A stretch of 64,000 nt of DNA, from NCBI RefSeq assembly GCF_050908995.1, contig NC_135126.1, positions 9,734,001 through 9,798,000 on the forward strand, written 5' to 3'. The number at the start of each line of letters is the position of its first letter. Position 1 is the first letter of the stretch. The DNA is from Andrena cerasifolii (taxonomy: Eukaryota; Arthropoda; Insecta; Hymenoptera; Andrenidae). The position numbers were made by a program, and so were the translations under genes. The notes beneath the pieces are model-generated. The model saw nothing but the letters and a program-made list of their open reading frames with translations. It searched no databases and was not told the origin of the DNA. This document shows positions 13,841 through 25,483 of the stretch, one piece after another.

Positions 13841-15432
13841 CACTATATAATGCCGCACAGTGTTACTTATATATTCTTCGAGGTGTGAGTGACTTAAAGT
13901 AAAATTATATACGTATATATATCCTGAATGTGTGTATATATATATGTTTCACCCGCTAACAAGCACTCCCAAAACTTAGCTGCGCCGTTTCTTTCGTTGG
14001 AAATAGAAGAAGCTACTGTTGCTTTTAATTATTGCTTGCAAACGAACGAAGAATTTATCCCGGTGTATATTGCGCGTTACAAATGTCCATTGTGTACCGT
14101 TCAAGAATAATAACATATCCCTCTGCGTGAAAGAAATTTCGATTACAGAATTGTTCCGAGAACAGACTATTACTCTCTCTCTCTCGTACTTGTCGCTAAG
14201 TAGGAAAGCAAATCGACGAATAACACACGTACATCCTAGTGATTAACACATACGCTAATGGTAATATAATTAATAGAGAGTTATCGGAAATAGATCCGCG
14301 TACTGGATGTTAAAAACGCACATTCTATCATTGAATCATTTCTTCTTCTTCTTTTTTTTTTGGTGACGAGAATCGAAATTCGAAACTCGTCGATTTTCTT
14401 ATTCTTTTATTTTTTTTTTCACGTTACTTCGTCACGAGAGTTACTGCATATGCCATGCGACTAACCTCACGGAAGACACACGTATATATGCCGCATCGCA
14501 ATGCAATGTGTTATATAACAATGCGTTCGGATGGTCAAAGGCTCCCGCCGCGTTAGATGTGCCCACGCGCACTCCTCGACCGTTGCAGTCGACGTTGCAA
14601 GCTACGTCAAATGGTCGACGTACATAAAGAAATTAGTAGCGAAGGCGTTACAATAGCATTATTATATACCGAGCTGTTGGGATGCGCCGGCTGGAGGAAC
14701 CGGGCCCCGAACGGGCCCCGTTTCCTGGCCCGTCGACGTGCACAGACGCGAAAGAAGCGGGCACATCGAGAAACTTGCAGCCCGAAGCTAAACACCGACG
14801 GCTCGAAACGCGGATTTCAATTCTCCAAAATCAAAAGGAATTTCGATCTGTCCAGTTCGTAATAACCAAAGTGGTGCGCGCCCTAAAGCAGTCGACGCGT
14901 ACGCGCGCCTTTACCGGAGCCCCAAAGGTTCCTCGGGGCGCGCACGCTCGGAAAGCTCGCTCCCATCGAAGCGGGGGAGGATATGCGAAGATGTGACTGC
15001 CAGTAGAATAATCACGAGGTGTTAAAACACTAAACACTGACACCGATCAGAACGTGCGACATATATTGTATAATAGAACCGTGCTGTCTGGCCTATAGCG
15101 GCTTTCGTGCTCGCTTGTACAAACGGAAGCTGCGCGGGGACACCGTTTCCGTCGAAGATCCCAGTTGTCCAGCGGAATGCAACGCCTCCTCGGATCTAGG
15201 GGAGGGGGCCGAGAGCACTCAGCGTGCCAAATTTATCTCAAAACAGTGAATCACGCTCGCGTATGCTCGCACGAAAATCCTGCCCCACCTTCGAACATTC
15301 ATCGGCCGCGTATTTTTGGACGAAATGACGGTGAAACGTCACGCGGCCCATCGTGGGAGCATTCGGAGGATCCTGAACGCTGGGGTGCCTCGAGATCCGT
15401 GGGCGTCGCGACGCTATAACCCGCGGCGCGCC
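12353..15432 (+). other. 3' flank of Pde8; intergenic
   Basis: No coding exon is recognised. The phosphodiesterase 3' UTR must begin here. A canonical AATAAA at 13067-13072 lies about 715 nt after the stop and is the clearest candidate polyadenylation signal. Beyond about 13.6 kb the sequence is rich in TA repeats, then becomes GC-rich toward the TATA box at 15433. Confidence 0.5.
13774..13838. repeat. (AT)n microsatellite
   Basis: About 32 uninterrupted AT units, with shorter TA runs on both sides (13717-13728, 13910-13945). Confidence 0.95.
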
Positions 15433-15470
15433 TATTTAAACGTCTCGCGTTTCCGCGGCTGAATCAGATA
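15433..15470 (+). promoter_or_regulatory. TATA/initiator core promoter, probably of the sHSP gene
   Basis: TATTTAAA at 15433-15440 is followed about 30 bp later by an initiator-like AATCAGATAG (near 15461-15470), the normal TATA-to-start spacing. It faces the small heat-shock gene, and the sequence turns GC-rich just upstream. A GAACATTC (15293-15300) upstream fits only a two-unit heat-shock element, so heat inducibility is weakly supported. Confidence 0.5.
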
Positions 15471-17713
15471 GTCGACTATCGTCGCGTATCCCTGAGTCGT
15501 GTGCCCTGCTCGTTTTGCCTACCAGCGCGAAGTGGTGTTCCTCCCTCGAGTCGTCGAAACGTCGTCAACGTTCCCGAGAAACACGGTAACGGTTAGCACT
15601 GATCCCGGGCACGTCGCTGGTGTTTCCAGTTCTCGTGAATCGGTCGGTGTGTCCTTGGCTCTCTCGTCAGGCGAAACGAAAAAGAAACGCGCGACGACCA
15701 ATTTGTGCGAAGTAGTAACCTAAAGTAGTGGGGTCCTAAGCGGTACTTAAAGACTAAGTAGTACAACGATACTACCTACACGTTCTTCCCCTTAACCCAT
15801 TACCCATTCGCTCCCGTAACCTCCGAACGCGATCGAAAAATCTTAGAAACCTAGAAACGGTCCTTGCCATTCCCTTCTCAAAATTCTTCAAGTTTTAGTA
15901 TATTCGTTTCTCTGTTCTTCCGCCTGGGCGCGAATCTGATGGACTTCGACGCGCAACGCAACCCCTGAATTAGACTCCAAAGCTCCTCCCAATCTTCCAT
16001 CTACGACGCGTTATGCGATATGCTTCCCCCCCTCGCTAAACTCTAGCGTAGCGTTTACGTATGTTACGTCTTCTCTCGTGGTTTATCCGTAGCGTTGATA
16101 GCACTGGAAACTTAGTGGACTAAAGTTATTGTTAAACACGGTATCGTCAAGAAGCATGACTTTTTTTTTTAACAGCTAAAGGTCCATTTAGCGTAGAACG
16201 ATATCATTTTTCTTTCTTTCTCAATTGGACGCGTTCGATTACTCCTCGTCTTTTAAATCCTCAAACTTTCATGGTCTCCTCGCGTTCTTTTCTCGCACTC
16301 TGAGTTCTTCCGAGGTATCTGTCACTTAGGTTTCGGTAAGTAGAATAGAGATTATATTAGACGGCCGAGGAGCGCTACTGCCAGCGCTCGTTCGACTCGC
16401 TAAGTAGTGTTTTTGTTCTCCATGGTAGATCCTCTGTGGGCGTACCCTAATCGAGGTGCCTTATTATCGTGTTTCCCTAAACCTAGCTCCCCTATCACGT
16501 GTAATTTAAAAGCTACCGCGAGTTAACAATGCGTAAGTCGATGGAAAAGGTGCGACACGTCGATTCGACGCGCGCCATCCTTTGCCGAAGACACACATCC
16601 ACATCTTCTCCCTTTTCCCCTGATCGTCTCAGACGGTTTTTCATCTAATCCTATAGTAACGCGTTGTTCCTATTCTTGGGCGCCTACGGAACTCAAACTT
16701 TCTTCACGTTTCTCGTCTGTTTTCTGATAATTACTCGAGGGATCGCCCTCTGTCGTTTTTCTGTTGAAATTTTGCTCCCCGGTTAGTCGGATGTCTTCTA
16801 TTTCTGGATCGTCGTGCGTCGTGGGTTCGAATGGTCGCGTAAAAGGCACGACGATAGACACGGTGCGATGTTCCTGTCGATTTCTGATCAACCCTCGTGT
16901 ATCGTTCGCGCGGATGAGGAATTTTAATCGTTCGATAAAGATTTAACGAATCGGAATTCTCGTGTCCCACCCCCTGAAGGCAATAGTGTTCTACGAGATA
17001 TCTCTACGACTAGCCTCCTAATTAACCTTGTCGTGCATACGAGTAAAGATAGTTAATATATTGTCGATGGATGCGCTCGAGGAAACGCGTAAACAATGCA
17101 GGGGTAGTGTTACATGTATGTATAGTTCTTTCCGAGTCGTTTATAGTGTCCCTAGCAATTTCCTTGTCGATTAACATTCTCGTGCGTGTTACGTGCGTAA
17201 TTACAGCAAGAACTTTCCGTGGTGTCTCAGCGATAAATCTTTCCGCATCGGTTATTTCCTGTTCTCGCGGATCGTCTGTCCTCCCGCTCTTTACATCCGT
17301 CGCTCTCGAAGAGGATATCTATTCTCCACGTCAGGGTGTATCCGTTTCCTCGAAATAGATCTGCGGTTTCGCGTCCCTCGCAAGCAACGGCTTGACGCGC
17401 AGAGTGTCGCGGCCTGTTCGCCCGCCCGTGAGTTCAAAAAGATCTTGAGGACCTAGCGATGCTTATTAAACTTAGCCTAACTCCCTTAAATCGCCGAACT
17501 TCCGTCGCCGTAAAGACTAAGGCGCTTTCGCGCCGTACACATTTAATTACGAGGATGCGGTCTCTCCGTCGCGCGTTGCCAATCTTCCTCCAACTGACAC
17601 TTAATTCCGCTCGCACCTTAACCCTCGCGTATCCTGATCACCGAGCCTGAACGAGACGCAAGGACCCGACCGATTTTTTACACGTCGCCGCCTTCCCTTT
17701 TCATGGCTGGCAG
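15471..17713 (+). other. Probable 5' untranslated exon plus intron of the sHSP gene
   Basis: No protein is recognised. The start codon at 17714 is preceded directly by a pyrimidine-rich stretch ending in GGCAG, a good splice acceptor, so the leader is probably spliced from an untranslated exon starting near 15464. Candidate donors are GTAACG near 15585 and GTAAGT near 16335. An unspliced 2.2-kb leader is the alternative. Confidence 0.4.
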
Positions 17714-20700
17714 ATGTCTGTGGTGCCGCTGATATTCCGCGACTGGTGGGACGATTTCGAGCGGCCGGTGTCGAGGCTGATGGATCAGCATTTCGCCAGG
17801 GGCCTCGACAGAGACGATCTGATATCCCGCTTCTCCGATCTCAACCTCGACAGACCTGCGCGCTCCATCTTCGGCAACAGGTACTACCGCCCGTGGAGGA
17901 ACGCGACGCGCCAGCACTCGAGCGGATCTAGCACGATTCAGATCGACGGCAAGGACAACTTTCAGGTTGGTGGACTCGATCGTGGAAACGGGACCGTACG
18001 AGCTAATTGCGGGAGACGGCAGGCATCGGGTGGTGGTTCTAGCCACTCCTCGACGCTCGATCGCGCAACTGAACTTGCAAAGCCCTGAAAAAGGGCGACA
18101 GGTGCGCTCGCCTGTTTGGGAAGCCGACGCTGTTCTCGCGGACTTTCAGTTCGATCCAAAGAATGGGGCTGCATGGTGGCGGTTGATCTTTTTTCGCGAT
18201 TCGCGTGAGACGCTTTAAATAGGAAGACAGTTGCTTATGGCTGTTCACCACGATTTTCGTAGGTTGCTTTGCTCTGGGGATCTTTTAAGATTGCGCCGTT
18301 GTTGCTGATTCGGAGAACAGCAAGCCATATCCATAGTTATCACTCGAAGGGACGAACCATATCTACTGTCAGCGAGGACAGTAGGTATGGTTGCGATCTA
18401 CCTGCGGTTCGAGTGGTAACTATGGATATGGGGCCAAGGTTTGTTGATCTAGAAGACTGTGCTGCTAATAAAAATCTTTACCTACGATTTCACTGAAATT
18501 CCAGAGTCGTTTAGAATCGGAAATAGGTTGGCGAGAATCTGATTGCTGTTGCTGGTCTTACAAATCAATCGCGCCAATGGTTTCTTGAGTTTAGAATGAA
18601 TTTAGAAGCGACAGGTGTATTCGAAGGATCTCAATCGATTCGTGCGCTGTTACTTATTTGCTTGCGATGGGTGTTTGTGCACTCGGTCGTTATTCAACTC
18701 GCCATCAATTCGAGGACTAAGCAAGTGACCTACGCGCATGCATCCGGCATGTATTAGGCGCGCCAGATTTTAACTGTTGCTCTGTGCGGCGATCTCGCAT
18801 GCAGTCTTGTTGCAAAGCGTTTTATGCAAAGTTATTCCAATCAAGGAGGGGCAAATGGCAAGCCGTGTCTCGCATAGTGGGCTCGTACGCTGCCCCGGTC
18901 GTGAAACTTTTACGCGGCGTTACTGTGGGAGCCTTTTTTCAGCCAGTAGACGAAACGTGATCTCGAGTTTAAGACGTCGACAATTGTCAACGTCCCTCGT
19001 ATAATTATCTCGACGATGTCGAGCCTGAGTATTCGACATTTATCACTAACGTTTATACGTTAAGGGTGCCATTACAGTGGAGAAAGCATCTGCTGCGGAA
19101 TGCACTCACTCCTGCGGGATCCCACCGCCGTACGAGGGGGGTGAGATCCCGCGGAAGAGCAGATTCGAACGAAAACGCAAGGATTAGCTTGGCGTCAAGC
19201 TGTTGCAGAATCGAACCAGGCCCAAAGTAACGTAAAAACAATGATAAAAAAAAATGATCGATTTGTCCTCCCGCTCTCTCGATTGATTACAGCTCAAGCT
19301 TCATATCTCATTCGCTTGCCAAAGCAAATTACACTTAACGTGGCTGGGCTTCTCAAAGTCTCATGGAAGCTGCTTCTCGCGCGGTCTTGAGCGTCCAGGA
19401 CGCTCCTGACAAGGAACTTTAGATCGAATTTTGACAAAAGACACCCCCTCGCTTCCGAGCAACTCCGCGCGCTTATGATTTCCTATATTCCCGATCAGTG
19501 GTGAATTTCGAATTTACGTCTCGTTCGTGTAATTCTATTTGGTAGCACGGTATTCGCAACGACCATCCCACAACTTTCTGTTTCATGGAACAGAAAGTTG
19601 TGGGATAGTCGTCTTTTTTACTGGTCGTCTAAGAAAATCCTACCAAGAGCTTGGTTTTCGAATTCCGAATCGAACCGGAACTGTGATGAACGGTCAGAAA
19701 CTAATTATTGCCGAGCAAAGCGCCGCTGTATGCCAATGATACGAATTTGTTAATCAAAGTAGAGTTGCTGGGAGTCGAGGAGAAATTTTAATCGACGATG
19801 TATTCGATCAAACACAGCCTAGGAAAAACGTTTTTCAATGACGACAAATGAAAATTGTCGCGGGAGAAGCGAGCTTCCAAAATGATATGTTAAAAAACAA
19901 AAGGCACTATGTTCTACTCGCCTCTTTCGTTAAATAGTTTAAAATAAAAAGTCGCCTCTCTTTTTCGAACTACGTGTCGGCGTTGCCCAACTGCAACTGG
20001 ATAAAACGCTTGGATTTATTAAAAGCCCCTCGGAGCCTGAAGTGCTACGCAAACTCGCGCCCCGGGGCACCTTCTGCTTCTAATGCGTGTGCACCGAAAA
20101 CGCACGCGCTCGCTGGGAATTGCCGTTTGTAACTTAGTAACTCGGTAGGGATTTTTCCATTCTCTCTCAATCGACGAACGTGTACATCTGCCGCTAGAGC
20201 TGGCTCACAAATGTTCGAACAACTGCTGCGAGCGTTTATACTTGCCCATTAAGGATTTTCAAAGATTTCTTCCAAGTATCTGGTACACAGTGAGCGAAAT
20301 GTTTGTTCCGCGATTCATGCTGTTATGCAATGGTGAGATATAAGACGGGCTGAGATAAGCTGAAGTGAAATATTGGGAATCAATAATCTCGTAAAAGCAT
20401 TCGCAGGGGGGGAATATATATTAAGGGGTGCCGGGGAGAAAATGAAGATTAACCAAAGGAATAAACTTTCGGTGGAGGATCTAAAGTATATTACCGGAAA
20501 GCAAGGGTGTCAAGAAACGTCTTAAAAAACGAAACCGCTATAACGAAATCGGCCACGTGGCCATCGAAGCAATGACGGTTAGAACGAAAGGAACGGAATC
20601 GAGAAAGGGCAATAACTTAACAGACGGGCAGAACTAACGAAACGAACGAAAAAGCTGGAACACCTGAAGGCCCGAAAACCGATTTCTGTTTCTTCTGCCG

Positions 20701-23700
20701 CTGCTACTAGCGCTACGCCTACTGCCTCCCGCGGGCATATTCGTTTCGACTTGCATGATACGACGGGGTGGTGGCTTCTCTGTGGATCTTTTGCTCCGCT
20801 GTCGCGCCGGTTTAGATTCAGTGACGGTGCGCGGTGATCGCGTAGTAGCGGGAGGAATCGGCGGGGTCACGGGCTACTCTCGTGGGAGACCACCCTCCCC
20901 GAAGAGGGGGCGAACGGTGGTGTGATTTTACGATCAGGTCCCGAAAACTGTACACCCTTTTTTGGAAGCGAAACGAGCTGCGTGTATCCGGAAGAAATCA
21001 TAGGAAAACGAAGCTAGAACTCGGATCGTACGCGGCTATGTCTCTCTGACGGACACGCGCTTCTACAGCGGAAACTCCTTCCCGGAAAAATCACAGTTTG
21101 CACCGGCTGTTTGCCATATACATTTGTCTCTTTCTTGCGACTCGCGGTGAGCCTTTTCTCTTTTTAAAATCAGTCGGTTCCGTACGAGTAGGTAGTCTGT
21201 TTTGTATAGAAAGCAAAGTGTGTGTGTGTGTCTGTGTGTGTGTGTGTCGCGGGAGCACCCCCACCCCAGAAACGGGGGAGCTGCTCTTTTTACCGGGGCT
21301 AAACGGCTCTTGAAACTTTCGGATCTCTGTTTTCGCTATATACAATATATATATATATTAATATAATCTCTATATAAAAATAAATGCTTCTCGAATCCTC
21401 AACGTTAAGATCATAGAAAAGGATTGAAATACGAAAATTTTCTGTACATAGAAAAGTGGAGGCGCGACGTTGATATATATATATATATATCTCTCTCACT
21501 CTTTCTCGCTCTCTTTCACTCTCTCTCTCTCTCTCTCTCTCTTTATATATGCAGCAGCACTCGAGATGTTAAGTATGCCTTGTTCTTAAAATGTGAACAC
21601 AGATTCAATGGATGGTTAAAATTTTCTGGAACCGCTCGCCGCGCCCCAGGATCACGCGAGGATCACCCGGAGAACCGCGGTTCCCTCTCTCCAGCTGTTT
21701 CCCCCTTTCCTCTTGCCCCGCTGTGTGTTTGTTAAAGTGAAGCTGCTAACCACGAGATGAAACCACCATCAAACGAAGAGTACATTAGCAAACGCGCGAC
21801 TACCCTCACCATATTCCTCGCGGTGGGATGCGTCACCTACTTGCATGTGTATGCTCGTCTTTTCTGTCGTCGAGAAAGATGGAACAGCGTCACACAAGTA
21901 GGTGGCAAGCCTGTCAGCTACATCTTACCGGTTCTCGCGGTTCCTCGCGGCCGCCGTTCGCCAATACCGGATTCTAAGCGATTGGCTGCATGAAAATTAC
22001 CGGGCAGAAACTGAGACCGTTCGACGGAGGAAGGCACGCCGCCGTGCGTCTTTCCTACATCTCCCTTTAGACTCGCTCGCGATTAGAAGCCTGACCTAGC
22101 TTGGGACACCAAAGCCGGGCGACGGCAACTCCGGGGTAGTAGCTGGAGAGATCGAGACAGAGGTTCGCGGGGAGCTACGGGATTTTTTGCCAGTTGCCTT
22201 CGACCGTGGAGAGATCTTCCGCGGGGGAGAATCGGCGCGTTACCGGAAGCGGGCTAAGTGGCGGCGCGGAAGCAGGCGAAGCTGCCCTCGCCTGCCTGAG
22301 CTTGCCGGCTTAATACCGCGGGGGCTGTTCCTCGGTGGTTAAAACATTTTTGCGATATAACGGAGACGGTCGGTGGTGTACAGATGCGGCCAGGACACGA
22401 TGTACGGGGTGGTTATCTCTCAACGGCTCGACCGTTTGCGGAGCATAGGCGTATTCTCTCGTGACAACGGGCATTAGACGTTGGTTCGTTTCGTTTTAAA
22501 TTATGCTCGCTTTTCTGTGATCTGTGCAGGTAATACTGGAGGTTCAACAATTCTCGCCGGAGGAGATCACGGTGAAGACGACAGGTAACAACGTTATTGT
22601 CGAGGCCCGACACGAGGAGAGGCAAGACGAGCACGGTTTCGTCAGCAGACACTTCGTACGCAGATACGTCTTACCCCCATCTCACGATGTGATCAATGTT
22701 ACCTCGAGCCTCTCTTCGGATGGTGTTCTAACTATCACGGCGCCCAAAAAGGTAAAGCTTCGGAAGGGGAGCCCCGCGAACCCGAAGATTCGCGCGTTGA
22801 CGTCCCTCTTTCTAGCTTCTCAGTGTGTGTGTGTGTGTGAGAGAGATTTTTTTTGCCGTTGTTTTGCGCTCTTTTTCGATTCCCAAAAGTTCCGGGCGCC
22901 CCTCTTGCGGTAGTAGAGAATTCGTTTAGAGAGGATGGTGCCCGACGGGTATCATCGATCTCGATCAAACTACGAGTCTGCTCTAAACTATAAAACAGAA
23001 CGTTCTACCTGTATTAAAAGATATTTAGCCGACGGATGAGGGACACTCGAGGAACTCCGACGCGTTCATCGACCTTAACGCCTCCATACCTCAATGAAAC
23101 GATCTGTACCTTGGAACCCTCGACTCGAGTAGTGCGGCATAGAGCGAGGTTCTTATTAAATATATGTATATAGAGGCTTTGTATGGAGGAAATAAATAAT
23201 TTTCAATCGGTTAAGATCGATAATGTTCGAACCAGCGAGTGTTCCTCATCGAGATATCAATCAATGGTCGCCGGTGTACTTTCCCCGATTCACTCAGCAG
23301 CGAGCAGACATCGTGAAAATACTCTCTACGAGCCGAACTTAAGGGGACATTCTACAGTCTCCGCCGAAAATTCGGCTACTTTTCGCTGATGGTTTTTATA
23401 ATGAAATTAACACTTAACATTTTCGAACTTTTCGGGGTATATTGTACTATTCTTGAATTATTAGAAAAAACTTTGTTGTGTATTTATTTCATTTGTTTAC
23501 ATAAATATTTCGCAGTGAAGTTGGCGTCTTCAGAATTTCACCCCTTGCGGGCGGTTGAAATTTCAGACGACTGAAACATATTTTTAATTTGCGAGAGTAT
23601 GGCTATCCCGCTTACCGCGAATATATTAACTTTTTCTTTAATATTTCCCCACTTTTTTATAGCAATTAAATAGAAAAGAAATGCCATTTTCGGTACTCTC

Positions 23701-24674
23701 GACTCTGATCAACCGCCATTTTAATAATTTCTGTACAAAATTGTTCTCTTACGGTATACCAGATAACCGTACTGCTGCGAATTAAAAATTTGTTTTTTTT
23801 ATTTCCGATAATCCAGTCGAAAATTGGAACTGCCAGCAAGGGGTGAAATTCTGAAGACGCCAACTTCGCTGCGATATATTTATGTGAACAAATGAAATAA
23901 ACAAACAACGAAGATTTTTTCTTGTATTTCAAGAGTGGTAGAATATACCCCCAAAGTTCGAAAACGTTAAGTGTTTATTTCATTATAAAAACCATCATTG
24001 AAATGTAGCCGAATTTTCGGCCGAGACTGTAGAATGTCACCTTAACGCAGAGACGCTAATAGCAACATTTATATCTGATATTATAAAGGCCAGAGTGGCG
24101 CTACGTTTTCTCTTTCACCTTCAAAAATTGTTTTAGAATTCATTGCGATCGATCTAAGCAACAGCTCTTGCAGAACTTGTACTCGATTTTCTTTCTTTTT
24201 TTTTGACGGAAGAGTGAAATTGCTAAATATTGAGTAGCGACACCGCGAGCCCTAATAATGCATCTAAATAACGGGTTAATGCTTAGATTTTTACGGGCAC
24301 CTTATCGTACGTTAATATATAAAAGTATTAATTGTGTGTTCGGTTCGACGACCGCTTACCTAATGCATGCATCTCGAGGCGCTCTTCTCGAACTGTTCGA
24401 AAGGAGGCGAGGGAATTTCGAACTCTAGTCAGACCAAATAATCGTTGCGTACGGATTGTTCAAGCACCGACCCCGTAGGGCGCACTATAAAAATAGAAAA
24501 GCCTACCTCTTCATCTGTTTCGCAATACTATTACACTTCGGATGAACATTTGTCGTTTGGTTTCTTTTTCAGGGCGAAGCGCCCAGCGGGGGTGAACGGG
24601 TGATCGAGATCGTCAGGACTGGGGAGCCCGCGAGCAAATCGGTCAAAGTGGAGACCATAACCGAGCAAAACTAG
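17714..24674 (+). CDS. l(2)efl: Small heat-shock protein, l(2)efl-like (alpha-crystallin family)
   Basis: ATP-independent holdase chaperone that forms oligomers in the cytoplasm (family knowledge). Coding exons 17714-17965, 22530-22751 and 24573-24674, all phase 0, give 191 aa, close to the usual length of l(2)efl proteins. Residues 1-60 are the hydrophobic, Trp- and Phe-rich N-terminal arm (begins MSVVPLIFRDWWDDFERP). The alpha-crystallin domain runs from about 74 to 157, with the typical QQFSPEEI, RHEERQDEHG and SSDGVLTITAPKK segments; the C-terminal tail has the IxI motif (VIEIV) used in oligomer contacts. The start is chosen because it is the first ATG of a conserved N terminus and sits at a splice acceptor. 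Intron 1 (4.6 kb) holds two strong hairpins and simple repeats; intron 2 (1.8 kb) holds a MITE. No defect seen. Confidence 0.94.
18325..18431 (+). other. Long near-perfect hairpin in sHSP intron 1
   Basis: The arms CCATATCCATAGTTATCACT (from 18325) and AGTGGTAACTATGGATATGG (to 18431) pair with only a G:U-type difference. Inside, AACCATATCTACTGTC and GACAGTAGGTATGGTT pair across a short AGCGAG loop, again with one G:U. A small asymmetric bulge separates the two helices. The size (107 nt), intronic sense position and G:U wobbles fit a microRNA precursor, but a small foldback transposon is possible. Confidence 0.6.
19559..19612 (+). other. Second perfect hairpin in sHSP intron 1
   Basis: ATCCCACAACTTTCTGTT is followed, after a loop of about six bases (TCATGG), by AACAGAAAGTTGTGGGAT. 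The stem continues outward with a single G:U-type mismatch (ACGACC / AGTCGT). The loop is short for a microRNA; a recent small palindromic insertion is the other reading. Confidence 0.6.
21221..21247. repeat. (TG)n microsatellite
   Basis: GT/TG run with one interruption, in sHSP intron 1. Confidence 0.9.
21472..21543. repeat. (TA)n then (CT)n microsatellite
   Basis: A short TA run is followed by CT-rich sequence that ends in an almost pure (CT)n tract, in sHSP intron 1. Confidence 0.9.
23339..24045. mobile_element. TTAA-flanked MITE with long inverted repeats
   Basis: Long imperfect inverted repeats of about 220 bp (left to about 23560, right from about 23825) surround a short core. The ends read TTAAGGGGACATTCTACAGT on the left and, in reverse complement, TTAAGGTGACATTCTACAGT on the right, so a TTAA target duplication is likely (piggyBac-like behaviour; TA is also possible). 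No transposase frame is inside. It lies in sHSP intron 2, ending about 530 bp before exon 3. Confidence 0.85.
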
Positions 24675-25441
24675 CATCGTCCCGTCAGGGGATTTAATCT
24701 GTTAATCGTCTTATTTTATATTCGAATTTCTATGTACGCGTAGGTCAATACGTCTCAGTATTCGGTCGAATTTTGTAATGATACGGTAATATAAAATCGC
24801 AAGAGATCACAAATATATTAGTACTCTCCTTGAAATTATTACTTAAAATATGCATAAACATACGTTCGTAGAATCAAGCGGTTCACAAAGCTGAGCATAT
24901 TCCCTGACAATTCCGTGTGAAAAATATACTCATCGATATTACTTCCACTTGACTATATCGACTTTACACTAATGCATCAGAAAACACAGTCAATTTACGG
25001 AATTTCTAATATCAAATTAAAAACAGAGTGTACCTTCTATCAGGATCAATTACAAAGCTTGAAACCATACTAAAAGCTTTCGAATTCAAAAGATCGGGAA
25101 CGTCAGAGGCCATTGTAGCCTCGCATTGGGCTGCGCGAGTCCAGAGTGATAAAAATTAGCCGCAAGAATGTCGAAAAAGTACAGAGAAACCAAAGCACCA
25201 GGAGAAGAATAATTGAAATGTGAGAAAGAGGTAGGTGGTGAATAATACCCACGGTAAACTGTCGCGCTCCGCAGCGGTCCCTCTCGTCTACATTTTCACT
25301 TCCTGTTAGCCGTCGGCCCGTGGACAACGTAAAAGAAGCAAAAGGTGATGGTCACTGGTCGGTTGGGTCTTCGGGTGTTCGTCAGGTCCGAACTGAACGA
25401 AAGACTGTTTACGAATGCGCCGAGCTGTGCCGGCCGGTCCT

Positions 25442-25483
25442 CTTATATAGGCGCGCGTCGTCGCAGTGGCGAACCTTCGAGAA
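25442..25483 (-). promoter_or_regulatory. Heat-shock-type promoter (HSE + TATA), facing left
   Basis: On the minus strand TATATAAG (25449-25442) is an ideal TATA box. Twenty-one bases upstream of it is GAACCTTCGAGAA (25471-25483), a perfect three-unit heat-shock element (GAAnnTTCnnGAA). This is the arrangement of Hsp promoters. Transcription would start near 25410-25400 and run toward the sHSP gene. No coding frame is evident within the next 700 bp, so the product is unknown: a spliced gene, a non-coding transcript or a relic. Confidence 0.55.

Noticed and set aside
19112..19153. Short inverted repeat (GCGGGATC / GATCCCGC)
   Set aside because: Stem too short and loop too long compared with the two nearby hairpins; likely chance in GC-rich DNA.
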